54,888 nt of DNA. Origin: Ectocarpus siliculosus (taxonomy: Eukaryota > Sar > Phaeophyceae > Ectocarpales > Ectocarpaceae). Below are positions 24,425 to 35,900 of this stretch, in pieces; position 1 is the first letter of the stretch; each line of letters opens with the position of its first letter. The position numbers and the translations under genes were made by a program. The stretch is from assembly GCA_000310025.1 (NCBI GenBank), contig FN649745.1, positions 712,523 through 767,410 of the forward strand. Reading direction: 5' to 3'. The notes under the pieces are model-generated. The model was not told the DNA's origin. It searched no databases and was given only the letters and a program-made list of their open reading frames with translations.

Positions 24425-25668
24425 CCTGGCCCCAGACGCGTTTCCGGCTGCCGTATTTACAGGCACGCGGGAGCTTTTCGCATCTGAAAAAAAGCAGGGA
24501 ACACGACGCACTCTAATTTTGCACAGCTATGCCTGGGCATGACAACCGAGAAAAGAGGCGCCAATAACAGCAGTAAAAATCACCCCGCAAACGCTTGTAG
24601 ACACCAACCCCCCTGGCCCCCCGGCGCCCCCTGCACAAGCAACATAACTTTTGATGAGTACGCTCATCGACCCCAAAATTTCCAAAAGCCAACCCTCCGA
24701 AACGCTTAACATCCAAGCACGATGATTGCTCCGGAAACGTCTTACTTTTAACGGCAGGTAGAGAGGGGAGACCAGGCGGGACGACTGGTCCTTCACAACC
24801 TGTTTTCCGGGGTCCCTTCGCGAACACGGCACGACCAAGCGGAACCATTTTCGAGAGAAGAGGGCTGCTGCCCCGGTATCTCCCTCCGCAGGTCAGCGTA
24901 CGAGTAGCCATCTCGGGCAGTCTGGTGACGATTCGCCGGGTGGGTGCACGGAGTCGGCGATCGGCCCAAACGTACGTGCGGATCGAACGCACACGCGTTT
25001 TCTTGGCTCAAAACAAGGCACCGCACGCACAGCGGAAACGTCGTAAACTTGGCCAATCAACTCGTTCTTCTTTCTTGAGCCGGCATGCGAAAAAGACCCC
25101 CGGCTATTGGACATGTATGATAGCAGAGAACGCACCACCCCGCCCCGACGTGTAAGAAAATCAGATCGGGCATTGACCTGGGCAGACGCCGAGCTTTCCT
25201 TTTGCAACGGCACCAGCAGCAGCTCTGTAGCCATCACCGTTACAATAATGCTCTGTCCGCTGTGTGAACAGCATCGGCTGCAGTGGTGCACACACGACCA
25301 ATCTTCTAAGCAGACAATGTACATTCTCATCAATACAACCCTCCCCCCCCCCCCCCCCTGCTCTCGACATTCAAGAAATGGGAGTAGCTCCCAAGGCGCT
25401 GGAGGTGGCTCTACTAGTACCAGGTGACAACGACGGTATGATGTGGGGCCAACAGTCATCTCGTGACCAAGGCAAGCACCAACTGGATACGTTGTGCTCC
25501 CAGAAATCGAAAGCACATACACACATGATCCGGAGCTGCTCCCGAGGCATCAACCCACGACGACGAACGCAGTTCCGCTCGGCCCAACCGATTCGTAGAA
25601 CAACTCAACACGGCAAGGGGGCGGCATGCTTCCCGTCCACCGCATTTGTGGCCGTTTCACCGTCTCCC

Positions 25669-28600
25669 TCATCCCTCATCCCCTGCGACGCCCTCCTCAT
25701 CCCCGTCCTTGGAACCAGCACCAGCGGCATCCTCCTCGTCTTCGACCTCGCCCCCGTTGGAGCAAGCACCGGCGCCGCTCGCACCGGCGGCGCCACCCCC
25801 GCCCCCCCACCTCCCGTGCCTGCCCCCCTCCTCCCCGATCCTCTTCTTCTTGATCGGGTTCGGGTTCTCGCACAGGTTCGCCACCCGATGGCGCTTGAGG
25901 AACCGGTGACACCACGAGCTCATCTTGGCCTCGTACCTCTTGAAGGCCACGGGGTAGTCGTCTCCGTCGCGCTCCCAAGACGGGACCACCCCGAACACGT
26001 CCGGCATGAGCTCCTGCGCCTTGTCCTTGACCGCGCGGGAAGACACCTTCTTCGACCCCGAGGCCGCCGCCGCCGCCGCCGCCGCCTGAGCCACCCCGTT
26101 GGAGAACGAACAAGACGATGACTCCCGCTGGATGAAGGCGAGCAGCTCCTCCTCGATCTTATGTGTAGCCGGTACCTGTTTGTTTTGTTTTAAGTGGGTG
26201 GGTGATGGGAGGGGGGGAGGGGGGGGGGCGCGTGAGTACCATGTCGAAAATATATGGAAGGGGAAGAATGAGACAAGGGAGATGATGCACACAAACGCAA
26301 AAAATGAGGTTTTATCTTCTTGTGGTTGTTGTGAACACTACCTTGAAATCGTGTGTGATGGAGTGATGGAGGACACCCACCCGCCTAGTAAAGACGGTGG
26401 ACTTTGGTCCAATCTCGCCGGCCAGAATGCTTGCAACTGTGTTCCACGCGCGCACGCAACCCTCACGGCCAAGAGACGCAATTCATGTTCCGGGTCTCGA
26501 TGCCCTGTAGTGCCCGGGGGCCAACCAAGACGGGGGTGACCACGGCACAGTAGTAGTGCCACACAAGCCCACACAAAAGCGAAGACTCAACGGGTTAGAC
26601 TAGAATCTCTTGGCAATTGGAATATGTTGGCCAAAGGCTGGAACTCGCTTGTTGTCCACCATCGTTTACTTGGACAAAAAACACACGGTGCAGCAGAAGC
26701 GCCTGAGGTTCCGGTGAGGTGGGTTCGGTGGCGTGGAATTTTCCACGGTGGCGTGGAATTATCCACCCAGAAACTTCTCGGCAATGCGATACTTCCCTTC
26801 CTTGCGGGTATGGCGAGGTATGGTGTCTGGTCGAGGACACCTTCTAGCGCAAGAGCATCACTTCATCGTTTGACACCATCGTCCGACCGTACGGCTGTCG
26901 AACCCCGGCCTTGTCGACAGATTTGGCCGGGGGACGCGATCATAGGTGGGACGCCGCAGCCATGCTATGCATACGATCAAAAGCGCTTCACGGAAGCAAA
27001 TACAGGAGATGCTATAGATAATGCATACATGTGTCGACACCTTTAGTGTAGACTCATCACCGCGCTAGGAAAACCCGCGGGTGTCGTCTCTTGCTCGCCA
27101 GACTCCAAATCACACAATGGGTCGTCAAGAATCGGACCCCCTAATCACGCAAATTGGTCGTCAAGAACCAAAAAATAAGCCCTCCTCACCCGCCCATTCG
27201 ACATGGACTTCTTCCTGCGAACGTGGCGGGACACCTTCTCCCCGCCGTCCGTCTGCGCCCGCATCAGCTCCGCCTCCATCTCCGGCAGCCGCCTCATCCA
27301 CTCCCGCACGCTCTGCGACTCGGGGATGTCGAGCTGCGCCGCGGCGTAGCGCGCCCCGACCGTGCCACCGCGTGCCTGACCCTTGGGGTCGGGGGAAAGG
27401 GCGTATCTCGCTGCCTTCACCTGAGCCCACGTGGTTCGGGGGGGGAAAGGGGGGGGGGGGGTAGTTGAAGACGGAGATGGGGTGGGGCGGTTTGCTTGGT
27501 ACGAAAAAGGGTAGTTGAAGACGGAGAGAGGGTCGGCGGTTAGCTTGGTACATGAATACCCATGGGCCAAATGATTCAGTCCAAGAAAGAAGGGAGTCCG
27601 CGGCGATACAACTACACAACGTGGCGGCGACAGCACCTACTGGCTGTTTTGGGCGGCAGACGAAAGAAAAAATCTACCTCGTTTTCGGCATTGCTCCTGC
27701 GGAAACAAAAAAAGAAGCCAGTAGATACCCCATACGCAACCCTTTGCCACGTTCACCTTGAAATCTAAGGAGTAGCGCTTGCGGATTTTCCCGCCCCCGT
27801 GCTTTTCGATCTCGAAGTTGGGCGGTTGCAGCTGTAGCTTCCTCTGCTTCTGATTTTGATTCTTGCGTGGTGTGGTCGCCGTTTTTGCTGCTGCCGCTGC
27901 TTGGCGCTGCTGCAGCTGCTTTTTCGGCGACTGCCTTTTTCGCTTCGCCGACTGCGGGGGCTCATCCGGTGGCGGCGGCGGAAGAAGGGCCGTGGCCGGA
28001 GATATTTCTTCTGTTTCTCCAGCGTCCCTCAATTCGTCCTCCTCCTCCTGTTCCACCGCTGCCACCGCCGGTTCCCTCTCCTCCCCTTCCCGTTCCTCCT
28101 CTTCCTCCTCCTGGCTCATTCTCCCGCGCTTGCTCTTGTCCTCGCCAGGCTCCGATTCCGTGCGCAGCATGTCCAGCGCCTTTCTCTTGTCGGCCCGAAG
28201 CCGCCGCGGGCGTTGCACCCTCTGCTGCTGATGCTGCTGCCGCTGCTTTCCTTTCCTCCCCTCCTGCTTCGCGCCTTGCCCCCGCTCCTCCGTGCCCACC
28301 GCCTGCTGCGCATCACCAGCGCCCACCAGCAGCAGCTCCGCCGCTGCCGCCGCAAGCCCGCTTCGGCTCTGCGCCGGCGCGCCTTCGGATGGGCCGGCGG
28401 ATGAGGAAGACAGCGGTGGTGGCAGAGTACTACTGTCACCACTGCTGCTTTCGCCGGAGGAGGGCCTGGCGGCGGCTTCCGCGGCGACACCTGGTGCCGC
28501 CGCCACTACCTTAGCATTCGAGGAGGAGGACGAGGACGCGGCACTACTGACAAGAGCGGCAGCACCAGCACCGCTACCGGCCCCATCACTCAGCTCGACG

Positions 28601-29649
28601 CCGGGCGCACCTGTCCCCTCCACCGTGGCCGCTCCAGGTGCCAGTGGTGCCACTGCTGCCGGTGTAACGGCGGTAACAGCGGCGGCGCTAGAGTCGGCAC
28701 GAGCGGCCAGGCTGGCATCATCGCCACGTTCACCAGGGGTGTTTGTGGGCGCCGTCGTCCCGCCGCCGGCTCCGCTCGCTGCCGGTGTCATTAGTGTGGT
28801 CGCTACCGGAGGAGGTACGGCAGGCGTCGTCGTCGTTGGTGCGGGACTGATTCCTCCTGTCGTCACCGCTGCCGCAGGAACGGGAGTCGGGCAGCCGCCT
28901 CCTTCGCTAGTGGTAGGGGTAACGGTCGTCGTTTCTGCGGGGGGCGCCGCAGGTGTGGCTGCAGTTGAGGTACTGATTCCCGCCTCCGCCGCCGGCGGCG
29001 CAGCAGCAGCCGGTGCGGCAGGAACAGCAGCAGTGGAACCGGCAGCGGTGCTTGTGGTCGTCACGTCCGTGTTTGCCACCGCCGTCGCGGATTCCAAACC
29101 GGCTGTCGGTGGTGATCCTGCTGCCTTTTCTGCAGCAGCGGTACCGTCGTCGGCGGAGTCGCCTCCGCCCCTGTTGCCCAGTTCGTGCGACGGAGCAGCA
29201 GCAACAGCAGCATCAGCGACGGCGACATTATCACCGCAAGACGGGCTTCTCGGCGCCGCGCTCTCTGCCGGAGCGGCGCCACCGTCTGCAGTAGCCCCCA
29301 CAAGGAGCGGAGTGATGAACGGCATGGTGGTAATGATGTTGTGGGTCTGGATCTCCGGGGCGTTCGAAAGCTCCACCACGCCTGTGTCTTGCGGGGTCAC
29401 CAAACAGGCCGAAGACGCCGCGGTTGTTGTTGCCGCTGCTGGTGCCGCTGGCCCGGCGGTTGACGCCGCGGGCGCCGGCGATAGAGGAGCTAGTCCTGGC
29501 GGCGCTAGTCCTGGCGGAGCTGCCGTGGCGGACTCCACCGCCTGTCCCAGCACATCAAGACCACCGGCGGCACTGCTGCTGCTCGCACTCGCATCAGCGG
29601 TGCCCGCCGGGATCGATTTGCCGCCATCGTCATCACCGTTTACGTTCAT
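25669..29649 (-). CDS. CENP-B/Tc5-type helix-turn-helix DNA-binding protein
   Basis: Three exons: 29649-27757 (631 codons), 27420-27190 (77 codons), 26175-25669 (168 codons plus TGA); all phase 0, about 876 residues. Residues 1-560 are Ala/Thr/Pro/Ser/Gly-rich low complexity, followed by acidic and Gln/Lys-rich stretches. At the exon 1-2 join, KIRKRYSLDFK|VKAARYAL then VGARYAAAQLDIPESQSVREW reads as a psq/CENP-B N-terminal helix-turn-helix. Exon 3 has IEEELLAFIQRE and SSWCHRFLKRHRV, the pattern of the second (Tc5-type) domain, followed by a basic NPIKKKR likely nuclear signal and an acidic Gly-rich tail. No DDE transposase core is visible, so this may be a domesticated transposase DNA-binding module acting in the nucleus. 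The low-complexity N-terminus of exon 1 is the least certain part. Confidence 0.75.
26727..26769. repeat. Two-unit short tandem repeat in intron 2 of the CENP-B-like gene
   Basis: GGTGGCGTGGAATT(T/A)TCCAC occurs twice in direct succession. Confidence 0.85.
27461..27555. repeat. Two-unit tandem duplication, about 50 bp, in intron 1 of the CENP-B-like gene
   Basis: GTAGTTGAAGACGGAGA opens both units (27461 and 27511), and GCTTGGTAC closes both. The units differ by small indels. A 10-G run precedes them. Confidence 0.85.
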
Positions 29650-29983
29650 AACCCATACACTTTTCTCAGTGGACCAGGATATCCTTCTCGTGGGCTAACT
29701 CCTACTCTCACCCGTCGTCCTGCTGCTGTGTGCCTCTGCAGTGTGTGTGTGTGCTTGCCGCAGGTACGTCCACGGATTCTGTCTCGCTGTGCTCGGTGCA
29801 CGGAGACAGTTGTGTGGGGGTGTGGGGTAGGCAGGTATGGGCGGGGGATGAATCAGGGTCCGGAGCCCCCCTGAGCATGTTTTTGTGCCGCCGCCCACGC
29901 TTGGTTGGCGTGTTTGATGACACAGAGATGTGCATGGTGCCAACATCCTGGTGCGCTACGACCGACAGCCCGGTTGAATAGAG
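29650..29983. promoter_or_regulatory. Shared head-to-head promoter region (334 bp)
   Basis: The ATG of the CENP-B-like gene (minus, 29649) and the ATG of the plastid alpha/beta hydrolase (plus, 29984) lie back to back with only 334 bp between. Any promoter elements and both 5' UTRs must sit here, or the 5' UTRs extend through upstream introns. A TG-rich tract lies near 29738-29756. No TATA box was identified. Confidence 0.5.
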
Positions 29984-32900
29984 ATGTACTTGCGCCTTGG
30001 GGCTCTCACTAGCGCCGGGTGGTTGGTGGCGACGTGCCCGGCCTTCGTATCACACCAAAGACCAACGTGGAAGCCAATCTCAGGTATCCATCATGTGCAC
30101 GTCGGATGTAGCTACAGCAGGGTACAGCAGTCGGTATGTAGCTGGGCAGTAGTACGAAGACAGCAGTAGTCCAGGAATTGATCTGGGCGTGCCAACGCAC
30201 AGCAGCCACTGCTCCGTGCTGCCCTCTACTGGTACAGATGTCAACGTTGGGAGTCCCGCAGCCGGAAGGTCGTTTTCGAGTTTTTGGCCTCCAAACATCT
30301 TGGATTTAGACTACTGTTTGGACACAGTACCTACAGCAGCATGTCTGCGGGTTATACGACAGCATTTTTTTTATAATATCAGTGACACCAAAACCAGACG
30401 TTTGCTGGGAAGGGGCTGACCCACTCGGTCAGTGCTGGCTAGGTGGTCTGTGGATGAGCCAGTTTTTAGAAAATTACATAAAGCACGGAAGACTACAGCA
30501 GTATGAACCCGTTCGAGATACGCTGAAGTCTTTGAGCCAGTTTCAGGAATAAGCATGGTTGCTGTTGGTAATCTCGATAAAGAGCTGCATGATCCCATGC
30601 ATAGAAACACAAAGAGCCACGTGTCCAGAAGAAAGCGGAGTATTTGAAAACAAAACTCGAAAATAGATTAAGACCACCAAGTAGGCACCAAGTTAAATGG
30701 AGACAGCTCATTGGCGGACGCCACGTTAAATCTGTCCCGGTGGGACGAACATACACACGTTCGGCGAAGCGTGAGGGAGAAAGATGAGCAGATTCCAATG
30801 GAACTGAGAAAGCACCGTGCATACAAACACAAGGTGACGGTTGCGTAATGGGATGACGATGTACACACAGACGTTCGTCGTCTCGCTAGATAGCGTAGGA
30901 CTACTTTTTGTATCGTCCTTTCATCACGTGTATGGTAAGCCGGTTTCCGCGGTCGATGGAAACCTAGTAGAGAAGCACAGGCACACTTAGCGTGTGCACA
31001 CTTAGCGTGTGCACGCCTTCCCCGCTCAGACAGAACTATAGTATATCCCCCGTGACCAAGCGTTGCCACACACGGCTGGCCAATCCAAGAGGATCCGGAA
31101 AGTCCAGTCCGCAGATGCTTTCAAATAGTATATACTCCGCGTAACTACTGCTGTCCCGCCGCCGTTACCCAACCTCTCCGTAAAAAAAACACGTTCACCA
31201 GTGAACGCCAAATCTTCCGCTTCCGAGACAAAGCCGCGGCAGCAATGGACGGCTGCGCCTGCCGTCGGGCCGCGGGGACGGCGGGAGCTGCGTCGCGCCG
31301 CCCAGCAGCGGGAAGAACCGGGTTCGGCGACGGCGGAGGTGGAGGCCGTCGGGGACGTGCGGCGGGTCTATGAGACGTGGCGATGGCGGGGCCACAATAT
31401 CAACTACAGAGTAGAAGGTGGGTCACGAGCCCCGCACCCCGGAAGTGCTGGTCGTTTTCGCAGGAGGCGAGTTGCAAGTGCCGATGTTTTGGTTTGGGAA
31501 GGGTCTGGGTGGGAATTTACGTGTCCGCGTAAATTGGTGTTCACTTGCGTATAATATTTTCAACCGTTGTGGTATGCTCGGATAGAGGGGTGCGTTTCGC
31601 AGTCGGACGGCACACGCTTCGACTCAGCCTCCTAGTCTGATCGCCGGGATCTGCTTTCCGGTTGGCTGTTACGCCAGCTCTAATTTTCTCTGTTGTGTCT
31701 TTTCTGGCTTCAGTTTTTTTTTTGTTTCGTCTGAGAACCTCTTGATGGTTCATCCTGGTTGTTCTTTGTACCTTGCTCGCGATAGCCTGTGATTGCGGAA
31801 CGCAAGATCTGCCTTGGATGAACACGAAATAATTAAAGAGATGTGAGAGTTTGCAAGGTGAAGAAAACAACCACGCGACGACGACGAAAACCCTTAGGAC
31901 GCCGTTCGTCCGTCAGCCGATACATAACTTCAGGCCGTGACTGCTGTAGCAACAACAAACGACGAGAGGATAGAACGATTCTCGTTCGCGCAAGTAGTGC
32001 TGCCCGTTGCACCCTAAAGGCAGCCTGAAATGAAGTCTGATCGGCGAGCAAATTCTTTTCGGGAAGCGAATTCTTATCGGAGAGAAAATTGTCCGCTTTT
32101 GTTTCATTCTCGAAGGAGCCGAGGACGCCCCTCCTATTCTCCTGATTCACGGTTTCGGCGCGTCAGTCGGCCACTTCCGGAAGAACATCCCCACCCTCGT
32201 GGGCGAGGGTTATCGAGTTTACGCGATCGATCTCCTCGGCTTCGGCGCGAGCGACAAGCCAAAGGACGTGGAGGTACATTTTTTCACCGCTTTTTTTTTT
32301 ATGGCGTTTGTTTTCAAAGGGAGAAACGTGTTTTGTTGGGGTAGTTGTTGTGGAGGAACGATGAGATCAATGTGATGGTACTGTGTAGGTTGTGGAAAAT
32401 GAAGACACGTTGTGCTCGGAAGCGAAGGCTTTTCTCCGAGGCGGGGAAGTAAATTTTCCATCCCCTCATTTTCCCCTTCGCCCGTGTGGGCATTCATCAC
32501 TCCATCGTCATCGCGCTCTTCGTAAAAGACCTCGAAGGAGCACGACAATACGTGGAGAGATCTAACGCATTGCCGTAGTCTTGAAGCGATGATCAGTTTA
32601 TATAAATACGCTATCGCTTTTCGTTTCGTTTAACATATGTAGTTGCACATATATCCGGCGAAGTTGTCGCAAGGCGACCTCGACATCACGCGGATCTCAC
32701 GCGTAGACATGGGCCTGGCATATGCTAGCTGCACACTCACATAGCGGCAAGAGTCTGTTGGAACCAGCGCACCCATTCATATAAGGTTCCTTAAGTCTGC
32801 TTCAATGCAAACGAACTACCTATTTACCGATGTGCACCTACTTCTCTCTCTGCGGGCATGTCCCGCGTTGTTCGTGAAATCAGTTATGAAGGCCGCGGCG

Positions 32901-35900
32901 CTCGACCATCTCTTGTTGGTTGTTGTGTGTGTGGTTGACGACACAGTTCTCTCTGGAGCTTTGGCAGGAAATGCTGACCGATTTCATCAGCGACAAGTCT
33001 AGGGGCGCGTCGGAGCAGTGGGTCGTGATGGGGAACTCGATCGGCGGTCTTCTGACGCTAATGCTCACCGAGGGGCTGCAGGAAGCGCGAAAGGTGCGTG
33101 TGGTGTGTGGTGGCAGGCAGTAACGCCTGATGGCTTAGCTGGAAACCTATCGCATGACAGGCGTTACAAAGGCCAGATAATTTAGCTGGAAAACTATCGC
33201 ACGACAGACGTTTCAAACCCCAAATAGTTTAGATGGAAACCTACGCATGGTAATTGTTACATCCATGTTCTTTCTCATGCGCAAGAAGCAAGGCAGTGGG
33301 GTTGGGTGGGCTCTCCGATATGACGTCGTCTTGTACCTATTGAAATGGACTGGGTACATGGCGTCGAGTACGTTGTCGTTGAATCATTGCTTTCGCTTTT
33401 GGTTGAGTTTGCAACAAGAAAAGTCGTAGGGTTGGCAGTGGTACTCAGAGCAAGGTTTCCAATCGATGCTGACCGAGAGAGAGAGATGGAGAGTGATCAA
33501 ACGAGTTCCACAGAACCAATCGCCCTGGGAAAGCAACTGGCACGCAGCCGCAGAGAAATCATGGAGACATCTTAGTTTTTTTCCTTCAGATCAGCATCTG
33601 TCAACCGGTGCGAGGCACACCTTCCGTGTCATTCTCCAAACCGGCAGGAGAGCGATAGCAAATATACCGATTAAGTCGCACGAAATCTGGAAGACTAGGT
33701 CAGTGTATGGTGCCCACCTTACCAGTGGGTCTGGGTGGGGAACGGGAAATGGAACAACGTGCTGGGGCTTAGGACAGAGGCCGAGAACGGCACCGATGGT
33801 GTTGGTATTGCAATCAATATGCTGTTGGGGGGATGGTGTGTTTGCCTTGGTGTCATGTCCATGGGGACCGGTGTTGTGGGTATTGATGCCTCTCCTTGGA
33901 GCCGTTTTCATGGTGTTTGGTGTTGGCAGGTTGCCTGGTGCTCTATGGCCGAGGTTTCACCTGGGTTGTTGCTGTTGACACGTGCCGGGGAATAACGACA
34001 CGACCGGCGAGACAGGAGCGATTGTCTTCTCGCTCATCCTGTAAAAACCGGGACTCGTCGTTGTTGTTCAAGGGGGCGTGTGTCATTTTATTGTGGCCAA
34101 CTCCGAAGTGGTGTGTGCATTACCCCCGATAACCACTGCTGTACTCGCACATCTACATATACATATATCGGCTGCAGGTTCAATATGCGTGACGCATGTT
34201 GCATCAGCTCTACGAATCGACGCTGTACCCTGCGGGGTGTAACACTGCTTATTAACCTTGGTCTTGATCCGTCTGGGGTTGTCTCGATCCGCACCTGTTA
34301 CACACTGGGATGCCCTCAACCCCCCCCCCCCCCCTCCCTGCCTTGTCTTCATGTCTCCTTAAGGTCCGTGGCTCGGTCCTCTTTAACACCGCCGGGGGCC
34401 TGGTGAGCTTCCGCAAGTCGGAGCTCCCGTTCTACTTGCTTCCGGTCATGTGGTTCTTCAACAACGTGGTGGGTGCGTGGTGGGCGCTTTCTTGTTATAT
34501 TTTCTGGCGCGAAGAATGGATCTTTGGTATTTTTCTGCCTCCTATGCGTGCTCAAAAACACATTCCTGCTTTATTGCTTCTGGTTTGATGTCGTTGAGTC
34601 CATCTACATCACGGTGGGCTGCGGCCGTTGCCGTTGGTGGGATTAGGATGTCGTGGCTGCTTTGCGTTGATCAGCCCTGGTTCTGGTCGTTGCATGGCAC
34701 CGATGTACCGATCGCCGGGTGGCATCTCTTTCGGCCCCTGAATGTCCGGGGCACCGGGGGGGGGGGGGGGGGGGCCCCCTTAAATTGGGGATGCCCCCCC
34801 GGTTAAACCCTTGAGAACCCGTCCCCCAAAGGACGGAACCTTTTTCCCCCCGGGCCCAACCCCAAAGGGAAAACTTTTCTTCCTACTTTTGAAAAGGGGG
34901 GGGGGGGTTTTATTTAAGGACCTTTCCCCAGGGCGGGCCCCACCCCTGGGGTTTATTTTTTTCCCTGCCCCGGGGGGGCAACCCCAAATTTTGTGGGAAC
35001 TGGCGTTATTTTTTGGTCCCCCTTTTCGGGAAATATTTTTTCGTTTCCTGTAAAAAGGTTGGGCCCTTTTTCCNNNNNNNNNNNNNNNNNNNNNNNNNNN
35101 NNNNNNNNNNNNNNNNNNNNNNNNNNNNNNNNNNNNNNNNNNNNNNNNNNNNNNNNNNNNNNNNNNNNNNNNNNNNNNNNNNNNNNNNNNNNNNNNNNNN
35201 NNNNNNNNNNNNNNNNNNNNNNNNNNNNNNNNNNNNNNNNNNNNNNNNNNNNNNNNNNNNNNNNNNNNNNNNNNNNNNNNNNNNNNNNNNNNNNNNNNNN
35301 NNNNNNNNNNNNNNNNNNNNNNNNNNNNNNNNNNNNNNNNNNNNNNNNNNNNNNNNNNNNNNNNNNNNNNNNNNNNNNNNNNNNNNNNNNNNNNNNNNNN
35401 NNNNNNNNNNNNNNNNNNNNNNNNNNNNNNNNNNNNNNNNNNNCCCCCCCCCCACAAGAACCAGGAACAGACTATGCCCGTCTTTGTTGGTCCGTTCAGT
35501 TTTTTGTTGTGGTCACTAATACCTTCCGTTTTGGTCCCAACTAGCGCGGACGCCTTCCGTGGCCAAAGGCTGACACCCCCAAGAGGGTACCGCAGTATGA
35601 GAATCGAAGAGATTCAAAGCTTATCGAGTACACTTATCCAAACCCTTGCCACTCTCCCCGTTGCGGCTGCTCCGTCAGTTTGATTACCCCGAGCGACGAC
35701 GAGGGGGCTTGTGACGTATTCCTCAAGGTGTTCACGGGGCCGCCGGGGCCCACCCCGGCCTCTTTGCTGAAGAACATCAAGGACACCAAGGTATGTTGGG
35801 TAGGGGGGTCGAGTGTTGAACCCTTCCCGCGTACGTGCAAGAAGCCGACGGCAAGCACCGCAGGAAGCAAGACGCGGGGGGGGGAGGACTATGTATGATG

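Larger units (their letters stand above)
21796..25668. other. Intergenic region upstream of Pol X copy B
   Basis: 3.9 kb between the copy B start codon and the stop codon of the CENP-B-like gene. No protein gene was recognised. It contains one ACTGCTGTA motif (22391), a tRNA-like stretch (about 22880-22961), a G-run at 23361, a three-unit tandem repeat (24194-24424) and a C-run near 25346. ORFs of 159 and 209 codons at 24513-25522 on the minus strand have no recognisable motif and overlap each other, so I do not call them genes. Confidence 0.5.

Noticed and set aside
24513-25522. Minus-strand ORFs of 159 and 209 codons
   Set aside because: They overlap in different frames, contain no recognisable motif or splice-supported partner, and include repeat-derived sequence.
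28292-29698. 468-codon plus-strand ORF
   Set aside because: It is the antisense shadow of the GC-rich, low-complexity exon 1 of the CENP-B-like gene; it consists of Ala/Val/Gly runs without any domain.
34780-35544. Long ORFs running through the N-gap
   Set aside because: They consist mostly of undetermined bases plus low-quality homopolymer sequence.
35474-35683. Short plus-strand ORF after the gap with a hydrophobic start resembling a signal peptide
   Set aside because: It is in a different frame from the hydrolase exon at 35679-35790, which has a good acceptor and matches the protein family; the resemblance is probably chance.
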